A stretch of DNA of 64,000 bases, taken from contig JAIXMO010000078.1 of the NCBI GenBank assembly GCA_025677825.1, positions 30,911 to 94,910 on the forward strand, written 5' to 3'. This DNA is from Helicostylum pulchrum. Its lineage: Eukaryota; Mucoromycota; Mucoromycetes; Mucorales; Mucoraceae. Below, piece by piece: positions 58,456 through 64,000 of this stretch (position 1 is the first letter of the stretch; every line of letters starts with the position of its first letter). The notes under the pieces were generated by a model that had not been told where the DNA came from, searched no databases, and saw only the letters and a list, made by a program, of their open reading frames with translations. The position numbers were made by a program, and so were the translations under genes.

Positions 58456-61132
58456 GATATAATTATAGTCTGGAAAATACATTTATACTAATATCAACTT
58501 TAAACAACTATTAGGGAGCTTACTTTTTTTTACACGCATCGAAAGTCCTATTACCAAAAACTAGTTTACGTTTACACGTAAGTTTATATTTCAGATTTTT
58601 GATTTGAAGAAAAAAAAAACTGACTTGCCTTTTTTGTAACAATAATGAACAGGTGTGTACATTAAGACAGAAGCGCAAACATGATACATATAATAAAAAG
58701 CTATACATCTATGGAATTATTTCATCGACTTTGCAATTTTTTTGTTTCCGTGTTTTATATATATGCACCTAGATACATAAAAGCTACTTTCTAGCCATAT
58801 TACGTTTAAAAAAACACGTTATACATAATTATGGATATTCTCAATTTCATTAGGACCAGGTAAAAAAAAAAATCCAGCAACATGCTTATACTTTTTTTTC
58901 TTGTAAAAATACGCATAAGCTAACATCTCAGTTATTCTATCAATATAGTTTATGCAGGTATGAATCTACGTTCAAGGAACCTTATTATCCGCTTACCAAA
59001 TTCTCCCAGATGGGCTGCTCACGATCATAGAGCGCCCCATTTAATCCACGAGTTAACCAGGAGCGGTTTTTTTCAGCAAGAAGTTGATCGAACAAACACT
59101 AGCCGCCGCCGGAAATATTTCAAGAAAGCAACTCAAATCATCCCATTTGCTCTTTTCGGTTTATTTTTTAGGATTACATTCTTTTACCGATATTATTGTC
59201 AAGAAATCGAAAATCTTTATTATGTCACCAATGTGCTTACAACAAGCTCCCTTTTTTTTTAGTTATAATAAATATCTTTAATAATGAAGCGCTTTTTTTT
59301 TATTTTAGTAGAGTAGTTTTATATATATTAAAGCAAATAGTGCTTTTAATGTCTTTAATTAATATTTATACTAAATGCCTTTTAGCCAGGGATGTACAAT
59401 TTATTTTGACCGAGAGCTCCCATATAATCGACTCCTACTTTGGAACAAGTTATGCCTTAACTACATCATTGTATCGTGGTTTCTAAGCTAAAGAAAATTC
59501 AGAACCTCCTCTTCTTTCTTTTTTCTAGATATCTGGCTAACTGCAACATGAAATACCAGATAGAACTGTAAAACGCTATACTATTATATAAATATAAATA
59601 AAAACACTTAATCGATATTTTTTCTTTTCTTTCTAAAAAAAAAAAAAAGCGGTGCCCTTCAAACTGTTAACCTCTCTATACAGGTTTATGCAGACAAACT
59701 TACACAAAAATATTTCCTGTTATGTTTAATGTTTACCACGTCCCTTCATTCGTCAATGATACGAATATAGAATCAAATTACGACGAAAATAAAAAAAAGA
59801 GTTTAACTGGACCGGGTTGTACATGAATACATGCAATGTATAAATAAAATGTACATTTTGTTGTTTGGTTGTTTTTTTTTGAAGAAAAAGGAAATTGATA
59901 AACAAGGGATTTTGTTTTTCTGCTTGCAAAAAAAGAAAAAATAACTAATTACACTGTTTGCATTATCAGTTCTAGTAATCCCTTCTTCCAAGTAATGTAG
60001 AATAAATAAGTAGCCTTTAGCAGTATTTATTATGGGCATGCTTGTAACCTGCACACAGATAGAAATAAGGTATTATGCATTGAGTTACGCCAGTATAAAA
60101 TCAATGCCCCCCCCCCCCTCTCCCTTAATATACATATGATAGTGTCAATTATAAAGACTGTTTTTGGGTATTTAGCCATATTCTCCTATATCAAAACATC
60201 TATAATTAAATCAACCTTTGTACCTCTCGATAATCCAACCAGTAAAAGCAATTGGAGAATAATAATAAAAAAAAAAGGGGGAGAGGGGTTGATTATAGAA
60301 GAAGGAGAACGAAAAAAAAAAAGAGGAACAAAGAGGGAGAAAATTACGTGCTTCACGAATAAAGAAAATACTAGAGTATGTTTCTCTCGGCGGCTATTTT
60401 TTTTTTTTTTTTTTTTTGAACGACAATGAAAATATGATATTTTAGTATTTTAGGTACACAAAGGGGTGGCGGATATGTACGGTTTCATAATTGGTGTATT
60501 TTGATGTCGCATGCATGTTTACGTACATGTAAATTTTAATTAGGTATCTAGATATTTAAAATCGCACACTATAATATTGCTAATTATACATGGTTTAATA
60601 TCTTGCACGTTACTATATTATTGACCGGGATATACTCAATTTGTCAAAAAGTCTTTTAAATCCTCCATGTATAGTATGTACTTGACAAATAAAAATAGAA
60701 AAAACTAAACGGTCTGGAACCTCCTTAAAAATTCAAGTTTTTTTTTTGGGTTTGTGGTACAGAGTTGTTACTGATCAAAGTCTACGAACATCAAATGTAG
60801 AAAAGGGATCATAAATGCAGAAACTCAATATGTACTTTATATACTTATTTTATTCTCTGTCAAATATCATAAGCATGTATATATGTATATTTTTTAAAAA
60901 AAATATGGAGTAACTAATTATAAAGCAATGAGTCAAGTATAAAAATCTACTGACAACAAATTACACATGTATATTATAGACTATCAATGATGAGCAAAAG
61001 GGGTGGACATGCATCAACTATATATGAACGAGGAAAAAGGGGCAATATAATAAATAAAATGAAAGGAGGTGGTGTGCTATAACGAGCGTAGTCTCATCAT
61101 CAAACGAATTATATTATTATTATGTTTGGGAG
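58456..61132. other. Long gene-poor region
   Basis: Several short frames (58960-59262, 60136-60429 and others) were inspected. They are low-complexity or lack any family pattern, apart from a possible gene relic at 58960-59262 (LRSRNLIIRLPNSPRWAAHD, KKATQIIPFALFGLFF). C homopolymers (60107-60117) and A/T tracts are frequent. No tRNA or rRNA was recognised. Confidence 0.45.
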
Positions 61133-61146
61133 AGTATATATAAAGC
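61133..61146 (+). promoter_or_regulatory. TATA box
   Basis: AGTATATATAAAGC lies 64 bp upstream of the ATG at 61210, followed by a T-rich then C/A-rich leader. Spacing and sequence fit a strong core promoter for the secreted-protein gene. Confidence 0.65.
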
Positions 61147-61209
61147 AGGTATTTTTTAATTTATTTTATTTTTCCTTCATCGACTCAACTTCTTAGACTC
61201 TCAATCAAT

Positions 61210-61527
61210 ATGAAATTTATCTCTCTCCTCGCCATTGCCGCTTGTGCTGTTCTTGTCTCTGCTGCTCCTCACGGTGGCTCTAACCAAGAAGTTGATATTA
61301 ATGATGAAAGCAATTTTGAAGTAACTGATAACAGTCGTAAGAAGGCCCAAATCATCGAGCAAAATAAGGTAGAGGGTAACACTGCCAACGACAACTCTGG
61401 TCTTTTGGGTGGTGTTCTCGGTGGCAATATTCTTGGTGGCGATATTCTCCAAGGTGGTGTCAATGTCCTCTCTGGTACCACTGCAAATAAGAATGAAAAC
61501 CAAGTTGCCAGCAACAAGGACAATTAA
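61210..61527 (+). CDS. Small secreted Gly-rich protein
   Basis: The intronless frame gives 105 residues with a clear signal peptide (MKFISLLAIAACAVLVSAAP, cleavage probably after VSA). The mature part is polar (GGSNQEVDINDESNFEVTDN) then has a short repeat, LLGGVLGGNILGGDILQGGV, and ends in Asn/Lys-rich KNENQVASNKDN. There are no cysteines. The Leu-Gly-Gly repeat suggests a beta-rich or self-associating surface protein. Codon use is biased to C/T-ending codons compared with neighbours (CTC, GCC, GGT, AAC), which with the good TATA box suggests high expression. I recognise no named family. Confidence 0.85.
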   Translation: MKFISLLAIAACAVLVSAAPHGGSNQEVDINDESNFEVTDNSRKKAQIIEQNKVEGNTANDNSGLLGGVLGGNILGGDILQGGVNVLSGTTANKNENQVASNKDN

Positions 61528-62159
61528 ATTGTTTGCTGTGTAATGATTTTTTTTTAAATCAAACACCATTACCCACTTTTCTTCTGTTTTTGGTAGCAGA
61601 ATAGTTCCATGATAGCCTTCAATCATTACTTAATAAATTATTCATTTATTTATCAACCATCTGTCTTTTTTTCTTTCTTTTTTTTTGTAAGTATCTGATA
61701 AATAGATCATATTTTTTTAAAAAATATATAGCTGTAGAGGTAAATATTGGATTTATTTGTAAGGCACTTTACAATTTAAAACAATGAAATACACATACAA
61801 AAAGAAAACACACTGTTACAAGGTTTAGTAATGATCAAATTACCTTTTTTTCTTTAGCGCTCGACCGATTATAAACAAATGTCGATGATCTTCCTTTTAT
61901 TTACCTTTCAAGGAACGCCTTTTTTTATTTATTTTAAAAACTATTTGAGAAACACGTACTACCATGGTCTCAGCTTGCCAAATATTATAGATTAGAAAAG
62001 GTTTAAATTATGGGTATGCTTTTATGGGGAACTAGTTACATTAAACTTCAACAATTCAAATATCCCACGAAACTGTTCGATAAAGACACATAATCAATTT
62101 GCCATTTTCAATGCTATACTTGCTGATAAAAGTAATGAGGAAGACTAGGTTACCAGACG
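61528..62159. other. Gene-poor spacer
   Basis: The antisense frame over 61201-61626 is a shadow of the secreted-protein gene. No further gene is seen before the repeat unit starts at 62160. Confidence 0.5.
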
Positions 62160-62251
62160 ATACTGTGAGGGTATTTGCTATAAAACAAATTAATTAGCCA
62201 ATAGAAATGATGTATTTTCAAATAAATACATTGGTTGTTTTAAGCTCTTAC

Positions 62252-62620
62252 CTAGATTTCTCTAGTAATACTATCATCGATAGCAGGCCTTGAGGTGTTT
62301 CGGTTAAGGAAAACCTCGGCTTTTTTTCTGAAATCATCAGTATTTGTTTCGCTGTTGTAGTCGTTGTAACAGAAAGATGGATGTTGCATCTTTAGTAGTA
62401 ACATAGCCGATCCTGAAATGCATATTGCAGTAGCAGATACGGCATGTCTTCCCTTGTGTATTTCATGCTTCAAAGCCAATATACAATGCTTGTTAGAGCA
62501 AACTGCTGTTCCTCTTACTTCCTTGACGAGAGTACCATTCTTGGTTTTAAGACTTTGAACGGGTGTGTTGTTTTTTTGAAGCAAAAAACGCAAGTTTGAG
62601 ATGTCAAATTTTCAAAAAAA
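62252..62620 (-). pseudogene. Fanzor C-terminal fragment, right copy
   Basis: It is the same fragment as 1095-1514, with the RuvC-III helix GRHAVSATAICISGSAML again carrying His for the catalytic Asp. A one-base deletion in the run after AAGACTTTGAAC-like sequence (GGTTTTAAGAC against GGTTTTTAAGAC) shifts the frame within the zinc finger, so TSQTC and the second Cys pair are in different frames. It is more decayed than the left copy. Confidence 0.75.
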
Positions 62621-62731
62621 AAAAATATATTATTTCGTAAATGCTTCCGATGTACCTGAGACATATAACCTATTAGGGTCCGAGCACTTTTAAACTTAAA
62701 GATAACTTTCTACTAAAAGAAAACTCACCTT

Positions 62732-62902
62732 CTATTCTTCCAGTTTAGCGATGTGTGCCTTGATCGTGTTTACAGGACGACGTGACATACCTTGCGCTAT
62801 AATCATCTGGTTACTGCGATGCATAGCTGAGCTGTTATCAACCATACGTTGAGTACCTTCGTTATTAACCTCGATAGATGTACTTTTTTGACTATTGTTC
62901 AT
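62732..62902 (-). pseudogene. Crypton first-exon fragment, right copy
   Basis: ATG at 62902-62900; 56 codons identical in layout to 1582-1752, including the TAG at the former Trp codon before the GTGAGT donor. The shared nonsense mutation shows it predates duplication of the unit. Confidence 0.75.
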
Positions 62903-63198
62903 TATAGATACTCTGTATTTAAATATATAATCAGGTTAATAAACATATTAAAAACATCTATAACTTTGAGCCTTAGTATCTCAACTTACAAGAAATAATT
63001 AAAACAATATATGAAAGAATATAGCAAAGAGAAATATTTTAAGAAATGAAAAATATGTGTCTTTTTATAATACGAATCATTAGTTAAAGAAGCGCGTCTA
63101 TTCATACCATACGCAATCGAAGGGCTTCAAAATTAAAAACTTAAGCACTTTATTGGCTTTTTGGCTTTAATTTTTATTTCAGTCAGAGACTGAAAAAA

Positions 63199-63270
63199 AA
63201 TCCAAAAATTAGGCGTAAGACCAGAAAATACTTTTTTTTTTATTTTTTTCCCTGCTAAATTCAAGTCTGG
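63199..63270 (-). repeat. Conserved non-coding motif, right copy (full)
   Basis: This is the full version of the motif, aligned on the minus strand with 30157-30227 (CTTACGCCTAATTTTTGG at its end). Here it lies upstream of the Crypton first exon, whereas near 30 kb it lies downstream of Fanzor. Confidence 0.65.
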
Positions 63271-63517
63271 AGATGCTGCTAAATTATCCAACACCAAAAA
63301 CCCTTTTTATATTATTTTCCTTCGTTTTCGCGTTTTAGTTTCTAACTATTTTATTTTATGTTTGTACACAAACTGATACGGTTCTTCTTAGAGCACTGAC
63401 CATCCATAAAGGTAAGCGAAAAGTGACTTGAAAAGTTATTTTTTTCGGTTAAACATTTTTCATGTGCCAGGAAATATAAACCTTCCAAAGTTATTTTTTT
63501 AACTAATTCTTTTTAGA

Positions 63518-63673
63518 CTCCCTGTCTCGTGGAAACAAACTCGAATGGTTCTACTTTTCAAGAAGGGCGATCCTACCCTGCTCAGTAACTGGAGACTTTT
63601 ATCACTCATTAACACTGATGCGAAAATTTTCACCAAATTACTAGCTAATCGGTTTAATAGGATACTGCCATAG
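63518..63673 (+). pseudogene. L1-type LINE reverse-transcriptase fragment, right copy
   Basis: It reads LPVSWKQTRMVLLFKKGDPT and NWRLLSLINTDAKIFTK like the left copy, with Leu where the conserved Pro of NWRPLS was. It stops at TAG 63671 right after the ATACTG boundary. There is no LINE continuation in the flanking sequence. Confidence 0.75.
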
Positions 63674-64000
63674 AATAGACTGAATATGTTCAAGATCAAA
63701 TCAAACGACAATGGGAAAAAAGGCAGAATATCATAAAATTTTTTTCCAATTTGGACATGGAAGAGAACTAATTATTTATTAAAGTGGAATCATGTTTTTT
63801 TTATAAGGTGATATGGATTATTAATAAGAAATACAGGACACTTCGCCCCACAGACACGTTAGGACCGCGATGAAGACCTTTTTCGACCTAACTTGGTGTA
63901 AAATGGGGAAGTAAGAACTCTCCCCCAAGAACTTAAAGTGAGTCGACACTGGTAATTGCACGGCCGTAGAGTACAAACTTATTACAGCTTTACTTTCGAT
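63674..64000. other. Right flank, unassigned
   Basis: Broken frames such as NFFPIWTWKRTNYLLKWNHV look protein-like and might be another element relic, but I cannot assign them. The window ends here. Confidence 0.35.

Larger units (their letters stand above)
62160..63667. mobile_element. 1.5-kb mosaic repeat unit, right copy
   Basis: This is the second copy of 955-2483, same orientation, both ends ATACTG. It keeps a block at 63187-63219 (including GGCGTAAG) that the left copy lost, and a small hairpin CAGTC-AGA-GACTG at 63180-63192. Contents in order on the plus strand are the Fanzor C-terminal fragment (minus), the Crypton first exon (minus), non-coding sequence, and the LINE fragment (plus). 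Its flanks differ from those of the left copy. Confidence 0.75.

Noticed and set aside
61201..61626. Minus-strand 141-codon frame
   Set aside because: It is antisense to the secreted-protein gene and has no family pattern.
63499..63711. Minus-strand 70-codon frame
   Set aside because: It is the antisense of the reverse-transcriptase fragment, which gives the recognisable protein on the plus strand.

Overview
The window looks like nuclear DNA of a Mucoromycota fungus, most likely Mucorales. It is AT-rich, with compact genes split by many short introns (about 55-70 nt). The gene set is clearly fungal or eukaryotic: Fmp27/BLTP2, SUN, EMC7, DAD1/Ost2 and TFIIF-beta. It also includes a COP1-type RING/WD40 ligase, which many model fungi lack, and mobile elements of the Crypton, Fanzor, PIF/Harbinger and L1-like classes. 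Species cannot be fixed from sequence alone.

Layout. 1-8,230 is a mobile-element graveyard: a 1.5-kb mosaic unit (955-2483), an almost intact Crypton tyrosine-recombinase gene (2650-4884, minus) and a decayed PIF/Harbinger pair (5419-7630). 9,130-23,861 is a gene block: an Old Yellow Enzyme, a SUN-domain protein, an unknown protein, and a 3,031-aa Fmp27/BLTP2 bridge-like lipid-transfer protein in 8 exons. 24,000-30,260 is a second element region, with a truncated Crypton gene followed on the same strand by a long decayed Fanzor (eukaryotic TnpB) gene. 30,458-41,408 carries EMC7, a GT8 glycosyltransferase, two BAHD-type acyltransferases (the second damaged) and a 1,601-aa WDR62/MAPKBP1-like WD40 protein. 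41,900-43,160 holds two decayed related copies of a small gene. 43,872-47,535 has COP1 and a BAG-domain cochaperone. 48,148-50,650 is mostly decayed. 50,861-56,725 has DAD1/Ost2, TFIIF-beta, two unrecognised proteins and a GNAT acetyltransferase. 57,506-58,183 is a 315-bp-arm near-perfect palindrome. 61,210-61,527 encodes a small secreted glycine-rich protein. 62,160-63,667 is a second, near-identical copy of the 1.5-kb mosaic unit.

The most interesting signal is a recurring Crypton plus Fanzor association. At 25-30 kb a Crypton N-terminal half is followed collinearly by a Fanzor gene that carries the published TnpB/Fanzor signature (RuvC-I Asp, TS-x-x-C4 zinc finger, RD). At both window edges a 1.5-kb derivative joins the first Crypton exon to the Fanzor zinc-finger end. 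In both copies the Fanzor RuvC-III Asp is His and both ends are ATACTG. This reads as deletion derivatives of a composite element that may have moved by Crypton-like recombination at a short core site.

Housekeeping genes here are unlinked in function. Themes include membrane and ER biology (Fmp27/BLTP2, SUN, EMC7, DAD1), transcription (TFIIF-beta) and ubiquitin signalling (COP1). All exon boundaries were read by eye from splice signals, frame and family similarity; no search was run.
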